The notes under the pieces are model-generated. The model saw nothing but the letters and a program-made list of their open reading frames with translations. It did no database searches and had not been told where the DNA came from. Positions 1-8,659 of a stretch of DNA of 64,000 nucleotides are shown piece after piece (position 1 is the first letter of the stretch; the number at the start of each line of letters is the position of its first letter). The stretch covers positions 434,001-498,000 of the forward strand of contig NZ_QXNY01000005.1 of NCBI RefSeq assembly GCF_003572205.1. The letters are read 5' to 3'. A program made the position numbers and the translations under genes. This DNA is from Algihabitans albus (lineage in GTDB: Bacteria; Pseudomonadota; Alphaproteobacteria; Kiloniellales; DSM-21159).

Positions 1-105
1 GCCGATATCCACACAGCCAGCCCGGCCCGCCTGACGACTGCGTGGTATGCTACTTCGTGTGCTGCTTGGCCGGCCGGTGCCGCTCTCCGGGCGATAAGCT
101 GCGGA

Positions 106-1758
106 TTGCTTGCAGTTCTTCTAGCTACGTCACCGCTGTGCGCCCAGGAAACAGTGGAGTGGTTTGAGGTCGGTCGACTGAACCCCGACTTGCCGGATGT
201 GCCCGACAGTCTGGACCGGTCCACGCCGCGCGGTGCGCTTGAAGGCTTCCTCGACGCGCATGACGTTTCGGACACGACGTTGGCTGCGCACTTCCTCGAT
301 GTCTCTAGTCTCGAAACGGATCAACAGAGGCTGCTGGCGCCTCTGCTGGCACGTAAACTGGGAGAAGTCATCGAACGTCGAGTGCTGATCGATTGGACGG
401 ATCTTCCGGATCGGCCCGATGCCATGCTCGAGAGTGTCACCGATAGCGATCCTGTGGCCGGTATGCCACGACGTAGTGTCAGCATCGGGATCCTCGATGT
501 GGCAGGCCGACCGGTCGACATCCGCCTGAACAGGCTGAAACCCGAAAACGCAGACGCGGTGTGGGTCTTCTCGCGGCAGACCGTGCGTAACATCGATCGT
601 CTGTACCTCCGCTATGGGCCCGGCTGGTTTGAAAGCAGCCTGCCGGACGCGTGGCTGGAGAAGTCCTATCTGTCGCTCCGGAAGTGGGAGTTCGTCGGGC
701 TGCCGGTCCTGATCGGCTTTGCCGTTGTAGTCATATTTGTTATTCGATGGATCGTCAGCGTCTTGGCCGACCGCGCGCCGTGGCACATGGCACGCAACGC
801 AGCGTGGGCGGCGCGAACGCCCTTGGGGCTCTTCGTTGCAGCCGCAACGCTGGATTTTGCGACGACGGATGTTATCGCTTTTTCTGCACTGATCACGACC
901 TTCCTCTCTCCTCTGTTGCTTGCTGGCATGGTCATCGCCGTCACGCTCGCGATACTGCGCGCGATCGACACACTCCTCGACGTGGTCACGCAGCGCTACG
1001 TCGGCGAAATCGACGATGAGCAGAGTGCCGAAGATCGCAGTTTCTACACGTCGATCTACGCGGTCCGCCGCATTGTCGTTCTCCTCGCCGTGACCCTGGG
1101 TGTCGGCGTCGTCATGGTGCAGTTACGCTTGTTCGAAACCTTGGGTATGTCGCTCTTGGCGTCTGCGGGTCTGGTCACGGTGCTTTTGGGCATCGCCGGT
1201 CAGACCGTACTTGGCAACATACTCGCGAGCCTTCAGATCGCGATCGCAAAACCGATACGTATCGGCGACAGCGTCTACTACGAAGGCGACTGGGCTTACG
1301 TGGAGGCGATATTTTATACCTTCATCAGGTTGCGGACCTGGGACGACCGCCGACTTATCGTCCCCGTAAAGTACTTCGTCTCGAATCCCTTCGAGAACTG
1401 GTCGATGGAGGATGCGCGGATGACTCGCACCTTCGTTTTGGTCGTGGACCATATGGCGGATGTGGATGCGCTTCGCGAGACCTTTCTCGAGTTGGCGAGT
1501 GCAGATGAAGACGTCATCGAGCACGAAGATGCCAAGGCGTTGGTCATCGATCACGATCACAACGGGATGCACGTTCGCTTCTATGCTGCCGCGAGCGATC
1601 CGACTGCGGCTTGGAACATGCATGCTCGCCTTCGCGAAAGCATGCTCTCTTGGATCCGGGATACTCATCCGGAATGGTGGCCGCGCGAGCGAGTCATCGA
1701 TGCATCGCACCAGGGAACGGCCGTTCGCGGCGGCTCTGTCGGCGATCCGGGCGGGTGA
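106..1758 (+). CDS. MscS-family mechanosensitive ion channel
   Basis: This is a small-conductance mechanosensitive channel that would open on membrane tension to release solutes after osmotic downshock. A hydrophobic export signal leads to about 180 residues of likely periplasmic domain. Several membrane segments follow (roughly residues 195-345). The pore helix and beta domain come next, with the family pattern LLGIAGQTVLGNIL and then KPIRIGD near residues 355-385. The start is uncertain. TTG at 106 gives a signal peptide with no positive charge, and the frame stays open to base 1 with an Arg just upstream, so the true start may lie outside the window. A gene for another membrane protein follows on the same strand 118 nt downstream. 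Confidence 0.88.
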   Translation: MLAVLLATSPLCAQETVEWFEVGRLNPDLPDVPDSLDRSTPRGALEGFLDAHDVSDTTLAAHFLDVSSLETDQQRLLAPLLARKLGEVIERRVLIDWTDLPDRPDAMLESVTDSDPVAGMPRRSVSIGILDVAGRPVDIRLNRLKPENADAVWVFSRQTVRNIDRLYLRYGPGWFESSLPDAWLEKSYLSLRKWEFVGLPVLIGFAVVVIFVIRWIVSVLADRAPWHMARNAAWAARTPLGLFVAAATLDFATTDVIAFSALITTFLSPLLLAGMVIAVTLAILRAIDTLLDVVTQRYVGEIDDEQSAEDRSFYTSIYAVRRIVVLLAVTLGVGVVMVQLRLFETLGMSLLASAGLVTVLLGIAGQTVLGNILASLQIAIAKPIRIGDSVYYEGDWAYVEAIFYTFIRLRTWDDRRLIVPVKYFVSNPFENWSMEDARMTRTFVLVVDHMADVDALRETFLELASADEDVIEHEDAKALVIDHDHNGMHVRFYAAASDPTAAWNMHARLRESMLSWIRDTHPEWWPRERVIDASHQGTAVRGGSVGDPGG

Positions 1759-1876
1759 GAGGTCGGTCTCACGAGGGGGTGGGTCCTCAGTGGGGCTGCA
1801 CTGTTGTACGACCGTCGACCGATAGCGACGCCTGTTTGGTGTCCTACCGTTACCTATGAAGGGAAGTTGATCTGCA

Positions 1877-3145
1877 ATGAAACTTGGGGCGAAGCTCATC
1901 AAGATTTCACAGGATGTACGAGCCAGCTACTGGTTCATTCCTTCGGTCATGCTTTTCGCAGGCACCGTTCTCAGTTTCGTGACGCAGACGCTCGATCGGA
2001 CGGTCGACGGCGGTTGGTTCCTGGAGCTGACTGGGTTTGCTCGGACGCGCCCCGACGGCAGCCAAGCCGTCCTCTCGACGATTGCCGGCTCCACGATCGG
2101 TGTGGCAGGCGTCGTATTCTCCATGACCATGGTCGCAGTCTCCTTCGCCAGCGGCACCTATGGTCCCCGCCTCATCGGGAACTTCATGCGGGACCGTGGA
2201 AATCAGCTTAGTCTAGGGATCTTCATCAGCACGTTCTTCTACACCCTCTTGATTCTTCGCTCTGTTCGCAGCAGCAACGAAAATCTCGGCGAGGGCGATT
2301 ATCTAGAAGTCTTCGTGCCGCACGTCTCTCTCATGACGGCGACTGGTCTTGCCCTGGTTTGTCTTTGTGCTTTGATATACTTCATTCACCATATTCCCGA
2401 GACGATAAACATTGAAAACATAGTCTCGAAACTCGGGCGACAGCTTCAAAAAGGCATCGACGACAGGGCGGGGGGTGTTTCAGGCATCGACGCAGAGACG
2501 TCTGCCGACGAATCCAATTGGTCCGACCAAACAGATCACCAAGCGGCTTGCGTCGTTACGAGCGATCAGACGGGCTATGTACAGGCACTGGACGTAAAGC
2601 AGCTCGATGAACTGTCGAGGCAGCACGACCTCCGCGTTCGTGTCACCGTGCGCGCAGGCACCTTTGTTGTCGCCGGGACGGAGGTGATGGTGGCGTGGGC
2701 TCCCAAACCTCTCGCCGATGCGGACCTGCGGACCCTCCAGGCGTCTATCGCTATAGGACAAGCGCGAACACCCTTTCAGAATGTGGAGTTCATCATTGAC
2801 CAACTGGGTGAGATCATCGCGCGCGCATTGTCGCCTGGCGTCAACGATCCCTTCACGGCAATTGCATGTCTTAACTGGCTGGAAGCCGGAACTGTGCATT
2901 GGTTGCGTCACGTTCCGGCCACGGAACGAAATCGCTACGGAGCACGTTTGTCGATATCCGATCTGACCTTCGAGGAGTTTCTGGACGCAGCCTATGGACG
3001 GCCATTCCCTTATATCGAAAGCGATCCCAATGTTCGGGCTCACGCCGTGGCGAGCCTGCAAAGAGTCCTCGATTTGGCGCATGAGGATACCAGGAGACCT
3101 CTGACTGAGGCGACGAAGGAGCGCTTTGCGACAGCAGGATCCTGA
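1877..3145 (+). CDS. DUF2254 domain-containing membrane protein
   Basis: A predicted inner-membrane protein of the DUF2254 family, whose function is unknown. Four hydrophobic segments lie in the N-terminal 170 residues (about 18-37, 70-92, 106-127, 140-167). A soluble C-terminal half follows, with the family-typical block around SPGVNDPFTAIACL (residue about 315). ATG at 1877 is preceded by AAGGGAAG, a usable ribosome site. It sits downstream of the MscS gene in the same orientation and could be co-transcribed. A GGAAC-N17-CGTT string inside this gene (2923-2948) is judged to be chance. Confidence 0.85.
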   Translation: MKLGAKLIKISQDVRASYWFIPSVMLFAGTVLSFVTQTLDRTVDGGWFLELTGFARTRPDGSQAVLSTIAGSTIGVAGVVFSMTMVAVSFASGTYGPRLIGNFMRDRGNQLSLGIFISTFFYTLLILRSVRSSNENLGEGDYLEVFVPHVSLMTATGLALVCLCALIYFIHHIPETINIENIVSKLGRQLQKGIDDRAGGVSGIDAETSADESNWSDQTDHQAACVVTSDQTGYVQALDVKQLDELSRQHDLRVRVTVRAGTFVVAGTEVMVAWAPKPLADADLRTLQASIAIGQARTPFQNVEFIIDQLGEIIARALSPGVNDPFTAIACLNWLEAGTVHWLRHVPATERNRYGARLSISDLTFEEFLDAAYGRPFPYIESDPNVRAHAVASLQRVLDLAHEDTRRPLTEATKERFATAGS

Positions 3146-3316
3146 AGAAACAGGGAGTCGGTTTGAGCCGAAAGCTCGTATGCTTGTTGTCACGGCGAGG
3201 GAAGGCTTGCATCTCTCGGGACCAGTACCGGAGTCAACGATCCGGAGGGTTGGCTTAGCGACTTGCAGAGCTCTTGGAACTGGCGTTCCGGTCACCGCGG
3301 AGCTGCGCGTTCCTGT

Positions 3317-4393
3317 CTAGGAAGCCAGACTATGGCTGCGGATGAGATCATGAACGAATTGCAGTTTTTCCAGAACCTTTGGGGCTAGAACGAAAGGGTA
3401 GAGATCTGGCTGACCCATACTCTGATTCAGACTGTTGACCGCAAAAGTGAGCGGCAGCCAAGCTTCGATGAGATCGGGGAAGATGACTTGATCGTAGGGA
3501 TCGAAGTCGATCTGTAGTCTCTGAGGAGTCTGCTTCCGCTGCGGTATGGCAAGGCTCAGACCGAAGGCTTCCGCCGTCTCCAATGTATCGAGAATGTGAA
3601 GGTAGTGTGACCAGGTCTCTGCGAAATCTTCCCAGGGATGGGCGCTCGCATAGCCGCTTATGAAGCTTGACTGCCAATCCTCGGGTGGGCCTGTGTCATA
3701 GTGGCCGTCGAGCGCTGCGCCGTAATCCTGGCGCTCGTCGCCGAAAAGACTTCGGAAGCTCCTGAGTTCGGGCGTATCTTGAACCAGTCGTTCCCAGTAG
3801 TGATGGCCGACTTCGTGGCGAAAATGGCCGAGCAGCGTCCGATAGGGTTCCGTCATGGCGGCGCGCGAGCGCTCGCGCTCGACCGGGTCCGCTTCGCCGA
3901 TATTGATGGTGATCAACCCCTGGGCATGGCCTGTAATAGCCTGAGGCCCTTCTCGGAACGTCGTGCCCGAGCCGGCAACGAAGTCGAAGGCGAGTCCGCG
4001 CGCTGAATCGTCCAGTTTGCTGATCAAGGGAAGTTTCAGGCGCAACAGCGCATAGACGAGGCGATGCTTGGCGGTTTCCAGGCGTTGCCAAAGCAGCAGG
4101 TTCTCGGAAACATCGAGATTGGGGGTCGTCCGGTTGAGTTTGCAGGCGCCGCAGAAGGAGTCTTCACTTCCCGCAGGCACCAGCCAGTTGCAAGCACCGA
4201 AGTCGGCGTTGATACAAAATCGGACCGCGTCTCCAGGGTCTGCCAGACTCCGCCAGCGACCCTCCGTCTCTTGTTCCAGGGCACTTAGCAGCGTCTTGTT
4301 CGACAGATAACCGAGCCGATAACCGCACTGCTCACAGTGGGTGTTCTCGAAGTAGAGAGTCTGGCCGCAGTTCTGGCACGCGAAGAGTTTCAT
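3317..4393 (-). CDS. Zinc-ribbon putative metallopeptidase (HEXXH)
   Basis: A 358-residue protein resembling the 'putative zinc-binding metallo-peptidase' family. An N-terminal zinc ribbon (C6, C9, C20, C23) is followed by a second cysteine group (C60, C68, C81, C84). The catalytic motif HEVGH has H193, E194 and H197, in the context RHEVGHHYWERL. No signal peptide is visible, so a cytoplasmic location is inferred. Its substrate is not evident. It stands alone on -, convergent with the DUF2254 gene. Confidence is high for the protein class and low for any physiological role. Confidence 0.82.
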   Translation of the reverse strand: MKLFACQNCGQTLYFENTHCEQCGYRLGYLSNKTLLSALEQETEGRWRSLADPGDAVRFCINADFGACNWLVPAGSEDSFCGACKLNRTTPNLDVSENLLLWQRLETAKHRLVYALLRLKLPLISKLDDSARGLAFDFVAGSGTTFREGPQAITGHAQGLITINIGEADPVERERSRAAMTEPYRTLLGHFRHEVGHHYWERLVQDTPELRSFRSLFGDERQDYGAALDGHYDTGPPEDWQSSFISGYASAHPWEDFAETWSHYLHILDTLETAEAFGLSLAIPQRKQTPQRLQIDFDPYDQVIFPDLIEAWLPLTFAVNSLNQSMGQPDLYPFVLAPKVLEKLQFVHDLIRSHSLAS

Positions 4394-4526
4394 TCTATCG
4401 TCTTACGAAATGAATGGAGCGCCTGGTCGAGCATAGCACCGGCCGTATCGCCGCTACGATGCCTTTCCAGGCGCTCCAAGAGTGCCAATCCTCAGGCTGG
4501 CGCAGATTCGCTAGCTGATCTCTTTT

Positions 4527-4958
4527 CTAAGACGTTAGGTCGTTCCAGGCTTCTGAGATGGCGTCGGAGAGGTCCGAATAGGCATCCGCGAAGGCATCGC
4601 GGATGTCATCCCAGGTATCGCCTGAATCTTCTCGCAGTTCCTCCAGCTTCGCTGCGACGTCGGCACGACGGGCCTCAAGCACCGCCTTCTGTTCGCGCCA
4701 CTCTGTGGCAGCTTCATCCCCGGCTTCTTCGATACGGAGATCCAGCTCGGTCAGTCGGTTATCGATCTGGTCGAGCAGGTTCTCACCGGCTTCGATCGCC
4801 TCCTCGCTCTGCTCGGCCGAATACTGCCTGAAATTGGCGATGCCCTCTCGCGTCTCTTCGGATATCGTGGTCTCATTGCTGGATGCTTGCACCGACGGTG
4901 CAGCGACTGCGATTGCAAGTGCTGTCGCGCCGGCATAGAAAAGATGTTTGATCTTCAT
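4527..4958 (-). CDS. Exported coiled-coil stress protein (sll1863-like)
   Basis: A small secreted or periplasmic protein of about 143 residues. It has a signal peptide (KIKHLFYAG...APSVQA) and then an almost wholly helical, Glu/Ala-rich sequence with heptad-like spacing. This resembles sll1863-family stress proteins. Two ATGs lie 6 nt apart (4964 and 4958); AGGAA sits about 7 nt before the second, which is why 4958 was chosen. An exact sigma-EcfG promoter motif (5171-5195) points at the gene with a leader of about 200 nt, so stress induction through PhyR/NepR/EcfG is likely. Confidence 0.7.
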   Translation of the reverse strand: MKIKHLFYAGATALAIAVAAPSVQASSNETTISEETREGIANFRQYSAEQSEEAIEAGENLLDQIDNRLTELDLRIEEAGDEAATEWREQKAVLEARRADVAAKLEELREDSGDTWDDIRDAFADAYSDLSDAISEAWNDLTS

Positions 4959-5170
4959 TTTCATTTCCTGTTCCGGTGATTGCTGCGATGCCCGACATCT
5001 GCAAAGGGATCGCCCGAGAAGCCGACACACTAAAAAGATGCTTCTAGTGTATTCCGAGTGTCAGCGGACTCCCGCAGATCTCTTGGCGTCTCGACGAGCT
5101 TATCGTTCGTCGAACCTGGTAAGTGCGAAACTGTCGCTTGCCGTTTCGTACAGTTTTGTGACCAAGAACG

Positions 5171-5195
5171 AACGCGTTCGAAGGAGTTTGGTTCC
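5171..5195 (-). promoter_or_regulatory. Candidate sigma-EcfG promoter
   Basis: On the minus strand this reads GGAAC, 16 nt, CGTT, an exact match to the alphaproteobacterial general stress response promoter. It points left toward the coiled-coil stress gene at 4958. No other gene lies between them. Confidence 0.65.
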
Positions 5196-5263
5196 AAGCG
5201 GCCGCTCACAATCCGAGCTGGGCGATACGATACGGCCAGATCGTTCGTTTGAAAGAGCTGTCT

Positions 5264-6934
5264 CTACAGCAGATTGGTGGGCACGAAGAAAACCCGCTTG
5301 GCGAAGCTTCGCGCTCGCTCCAGAGGGTAGGGGGCGATCAGCGGTTGCCGCGTGTGAGGTGACGGACCCTCCGATGCGGCCTTTTTCCACATTTGAAACG
5401 CAGCTTCGCCCGCAGGAGCAGCCTGCCCGTCGAAGCCGTCGCGAAGATGCGCCGACCACAGCCGTGCTTGAAAGGCCTCCACCGCCGTCGGATTGGTCCA
5501 AACCGCACCGCATTCGGTATCCCAACGCAAACTTCGGCCGTTCAGATTCGCTGAGCTGACGATGGCGGAGCTGGCGTCGCTGATGGCGATCTTGGAGTGT
5601 AAGTAGACAATTTCACGCCCGTCCACGGCGTTGCGTTCGCCGGTTTCCTCGCCGGAGGCATCGCGGACCAATGAGTAGGCAGCGAAGCGGTCCCCAAAAG
5701 CCTCGGCGACCAAATCAATCGCTTGAACTTGAAGCCATTCGCCGTGTCGGGCATCGATGCCGCCGTTCCCTTCGAACGCAACGTCCTCCGGTGCTGCCGG
5801 CACCACCAGGATCAGGCGCAGGTCGCGTTTTTGCCGGCCCGCCGCGGCAAGAGCTTCGGCAAGGTGCGACGACCGGAAGAACTGAGTCTCGATGTAGAGA
5901 AGGCGCTGACACTGCGCGATCTGCGCCAGGTGCGCCTGCTCTATTTCTTTCACGATCGTTCGAGGGCCGAACGCGAAGAAGGATGGCGATCGTCGCGAGA
6001 GAGTGCGCACAAGCTGGAGTGTGCCGGCAGTATCGAGATCGGATTGAGCGTCCGCGGTCTCGTCCGCCATGGCCTCTACCAGTTCAGGTAAGTCATGCCG
6101 CGGCGCACCGAGCGTCGTGAGGCGGGCGTTGAAACGCGGAACCTCGCGGTTCCAGCAATCAACGAAGTGCTGGCGTGCATCGCTGGCAATCGCACCGGCC
6201 GATATCAAGCTGACATCATGCCATGTCTGGTCTGCGGGCCTTTGGTGAGCGTGGTCGTCGTATCGACGTTCGTTGATGTCGAGACCACCAATTATCAGAG
6301 TCTTAGCATCGATCACAGCGAGTTTCTGGTGATAGGTAGCCGGATAGAGGCGCAGGGTTGAAGTTGTGCGCCGCTCCACCATATCGCCGCGTTGGTGCAG
6401 CAAGCCGCGCAGTCCGGGCGAGCGCTCTACCAGTTCGACATCGGGTCCCTTCTTTGCAGCCCGCCTGAGAAGACGGCGCAACTGGAGCCGAACGAGTGGC
6501 CAGAAAAGCCTGCGGGCAAACGGACCGAACTCGCCTTCGTGCAGCGCCGCGATGAGGCGGAGCGATCCTGCACCGTCGCTGGCTTCCGGTGATCGCGCAC
6601 GGAAGCCTTGCACCGACTTCCAGGTTTTCTGATGAAGATCGTTGGCAACCACGGGCTCGAAGTCCGTCAGTAGAATCCGTACAACAAGGCCACGTGCTAC
6701 GGCATCGGCGATCAGATCGGCCCAGGTGGCAAGCCCCCGTGCGGAAGAGGTCGCACTTCGCAGGCGCGTTTCAGGGTCGAGTACGCGAAAGCCGAGCAAG
6801 ACCTCGCGCTCTGCGGCAAGAACCGCATCTTCGAGTCGAGGATAGGCTTCGCTCGCAGAAATCAACGCATCCGTGCCTTCGTCGGCTCGAAGCGGCGCGG
6901 CGGTAAGGACAGGGGCACTCAGAGACGACTTCAT
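5264..6934 (-). CDS. Phospholipase D-like protein (two HKD motifs)
   Basis: A phospholipase D superfamily phosphodiesterase/transphosphatidylase of about 556 residues. Two HxKxxxxD motifs are visible: YHQKLAVID near residue 202 and YLHSKIAISD near residue 440. The second is followed by the usual SSANLNGRSL block. The layout (no transmembrane segment, two separated HKD halves) suits a cytosolic or membrane-associated phospholipase or cardiolipin synthase-like enzyme; the substrate cannot be read. ATG 6934 was chosen; a TTG four codons upstream (6946) is an alternative. The Crp/Fnr gene upstream ends only 30 nt away on the same strand, so the two may be co-transcribed. Confidence 0.85.
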   Translation of the reverse strand: MKSSLSAPVLTAAPLRADEGTDALISASEAYPRLEDAVLAAEREVLLGFRVLDPETRLRSATSSARGLATWADLIADAVARGLVVRILLTDFEPVVANDLHQKTWKSVQGFRARSPEASDGAGSLRLIAALHEGEFGPFARRLFWPLVRLQLRRLLRRAAKKGPDVELVERSPGLRGLLHQRGDMVERRTTSTLRLYPATYHQKLAVIDAKTLIIGGLDINERRYDDHAHQRPADQTWHDVSLISAGAIASDARQHFVDCWNREVPRFNARLTTLGAPRHDLPELVEAMADETADAQSDLDTAGTLQLVRTLSRRSPSFFAFGPRTIVKEIEQAHLAQIAQCQRLLYIETQFFRSSHLAEALAAAGRQKRDLRLILVVPAAPEDVAFEGNGGIDARHGEWLQVQAIDLVAEAFGDRFAAYSLVRDASGEETGERNAVDGREIVYLHSKIAISDASSAIVSSANLNGRSLRWDTECGAVWTNPTAVEAFQARLWSAHLRDGFDGQAAPAGEAAFQMWKKAASEGPSPHTRQPLIAPYPLERARSFAKRVFFVPTNLL

Positions 6935-6964
6935 TACAGCGGACAAGCGCCTCTGGATCTGCGG

Positions 6965-7705
6965 CTAGATAAGGGGGCGGACTATAGCAGGGCGCCTCTC
7001 GTAGCGGGAGGTTTCTTCTAGCTGTTTTCGATCAAGAATGACGATACCGTCCGGCGATTGTTCCACAAGACTGCTTTGCTGCAGTTTCACTAGAGCGCGT
7101 TCCGCGTGGTGATGCGCTACGCCTAGGGTGTCCGCCAAAAGCGAGCTGTCCAGAGGTATGTTCAGATTGCCGTTGCTCGTCGGGCTAACCTCATCTGCAG
7201 TGTCGTGCAGTGTCAGGATAAGAAAAGCAGCCCCCTCTAGAACCGAGCGACGCCTGAGGCTGGCGAGCATCTCCTGCTCCGCGGCCACCGATTCGGTCAG
7301 TTTTCGGGTCAAGGCGAGTGCGAGCGGAGGCTGTTGGCGAAACACTGCCTCCAGTCCGTCGCGGTCGAACACGCAGAGAGTCGCCGCGGTCAGCGCGGTA
7401 ACGCTGCAACGCATCCCTGGCGACAGCACGGCTTGAGTCCCCAAAAGATCGCCTGGAAATCCGAAGCCAAGTATCAGCCGAGTCTGGCGGCGGCGGTGTT
7501 TGTGCCAGAACACCCATCCGTCCAGCAGCGTAAAGAAGTACGGGCTGGTATCGTCCTCCAGCAGAATGGTCGCACCGGGATCGACTGTGAGCTCACCTGC
7601 TTTGAACTGCGACATGAAGCTAAGCTCGTCCGCAGAGAATTGCCGGAACGCCTTGTTGCGGCGAAGCGGACAACTATCGCATGTCGTGAAGGTCGAAGAT
7701 GCCAT
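6965..7705 (-). CDS. Crp/Fnr-family transcriptional regulator
   Basis: A cyclic-nucleotide-binding-fold regulator with a C-terminal winged helix (region SLLADTLGVAHHHAERAL). The N-terminus carries C9 and C12, and C111 aligns with the core cysteine of FNR-like proteins. The third N-terminal cysteine found in the paralogue at 18062-18799 is replaced here by Ala19, so a complete [4Fe-4S] site is doubtful. ATG 7705 was chosen because recognisable family sequence begins there; the frame extends to an upstream ATG at 7846. Neither start has a strong ribosome site. It precedes the phospholipase D-like gene on the same strand. Confidence 0.82.
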   Translation of the reverse strand: MASSTFTTCDSCPLRRNKAFRQFSADELSFMSQFKAGELTVDPGATILLEDDTSPYFFTLLDGWVFWHKHRRRQTRLILGFGFPGDLLGTQAVLSPGMRCSVTALTAATLCVFDRDGLEAVFRQQPPLALALTRKLTESVAAEQEMLASLRRRSVLEGAAFLILTLHDTADEVSPTSNGNLNIPLDSSLLADTLGVAHHHAERALVKLQQSSLVEQSPDGIVILDRKQLEETSRYERRPAIVRPLI

Positions 7706-7998
7706 AGGGGGTGCTGAGTCCCAACGGTTTGCAGGGCGACTACAGGCACTGAGGTGTTCCGTCTCTCCATTCCGGACTCCCCAGCTGATAGGGGCCCAGA
7801 AATGCTCCCGACTGACTCTGGTTGCTCTGGTCTCGGCCCCTGCCAACCGTCGGCCGCGGATCTAGGTGGCAAGTTCTTGTCCGGTGGACTTGCCACACCG
7901 TGATGTTGGTAACGGTTTGATCCGCTGTCGTTCCGGGTTCTCATTCATCTGTCGAGGACAGAGGCTTCATCAGCACGTAGTGGCTCGGGAAACCGTAG

Positions 7999-8169
7999 CT
8001 ACCGTCGAGCGCCGCGGACGAAATGCATCACCAAGGACACCACGAGCAGCACAAGGAAAATGAAGAAGAGAATCTGCGCAATTCCAGCAGATGCACTGGC
8101 GATGCCACCAAATCCGAAGACCGCTGCGATGATGGCAACCACCAAGAATAGCAAGGCCCAACCAAGCAT
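7999..8169 (-). CDS. DUF1328 small membrane protein
   Basis: A 56-residue, two-helix hydrophobic protein of the DUF1328 (YtjA-like) family. It begins [20 protein letters not shown] and ends VRGARR. The length is typical for the family, whose role is unknown but often stress-linked. AGGAAG lies about 8 nt before ATG 8169. An exact sigma-EcfG promoter motif at 8231-8255 lies about 60 nt upstream, so it is probably a direct general-stress target. The overlapping longer frame on the same strand (7970-8206) is a shadow. Confidence 0.9.
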   Translation of the reverse strand: MLGWALLFLVVAIIAAVFGFGGIASASAGIAQILFFIFLVLLVVSLVMHFVRGARR

Positions 8170-8659
8170 AGGGTGCTTCCTTTACACTACTGATTCCGGG
8201 CAGCAAGGGCCGACCCGATCCTTCACGCCCAACGGCTCACAGGTCAAAGAGTTCCATGGCTCGAGGCGATCGGATGGGAATCCCAATGCTCCCTCGACTC
8301 AGACTGTTGGGATAAGCGGTGCCAATAGTCGGACCTGGACCAATCGGTGGCAGAACCGGTGTGAGAGGTAATCGAGCTTCGAAGCAGGGAACCGATTGAC
8401 CGGTTGTGGCATTGAATTAAATGCCACAACAAATGGGTTGATAAGCTGTCCTGCTCGCCTTGTCAGCGCTCCAAACTGGTTCTGGGCTATGGAGAATGCA
8501 CCGCTCCAGCGTCGAGCCGATGGCGGGTTCCCAATGCTTTTGTCATTAGCCCACGCCGTTATTCAACCGGCGTGGTGCCGGCTGCAGAGGGAGGCAGCTT
8601 AGCGGTGTCTCACTGGCGTCCGGAGACCGGAGGTTGCCGGGTAAGGGGAAGTTTTCCCG
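8170..8659. other. Intergenic region with two inverted repeats
   Basis: No convincing gene lies between the DUF1328 and MFS genes. Besides the sigma-EcfG motif, it holds a perfect 10-bp inverted repeat around an 8-nt AT-rich loop (8403-8430, arms GTTGTGGCAT) and an 8-bp inverted repeat (8551-8575, arms CCACGCCG). The second resembles a terminator stem but has no T-run on either side. The first could be an operator for the MFS gene; this is inference. Confidence 0.45.
8231..8255 (-). promoter_or_regulatory. Candidate sigma-EcfG promoter for DUF1328 gene
   Basis: On the minus strand it reads GGAAC, exactly 16 nt, CGTT. It sits about 60 nt upstream of the DUF1328 start, ideal placement for a promoter. 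Confidence 0.75.

Noticed and set aside
2923-2948. Exact GGAAC-N17-CGTT on the plus strand
   Set aside because: It lies inside the DUF2254 coding sequence with no gene start downstream. About one chance hit is expected at this scale.
7911-7934. GGAAC and CGTT on the minus strand upstream of the first Crp/Fnr gene
   Set aside because: The spacer is 15 nt, outside the usual 16-17, so it was not annotated as a promoter.
7970-8206. 78-codon frame on the minus strand
   Set aside because: It overlaps the clear DUF1328 gene in another frame and has no membrane or family pattern.
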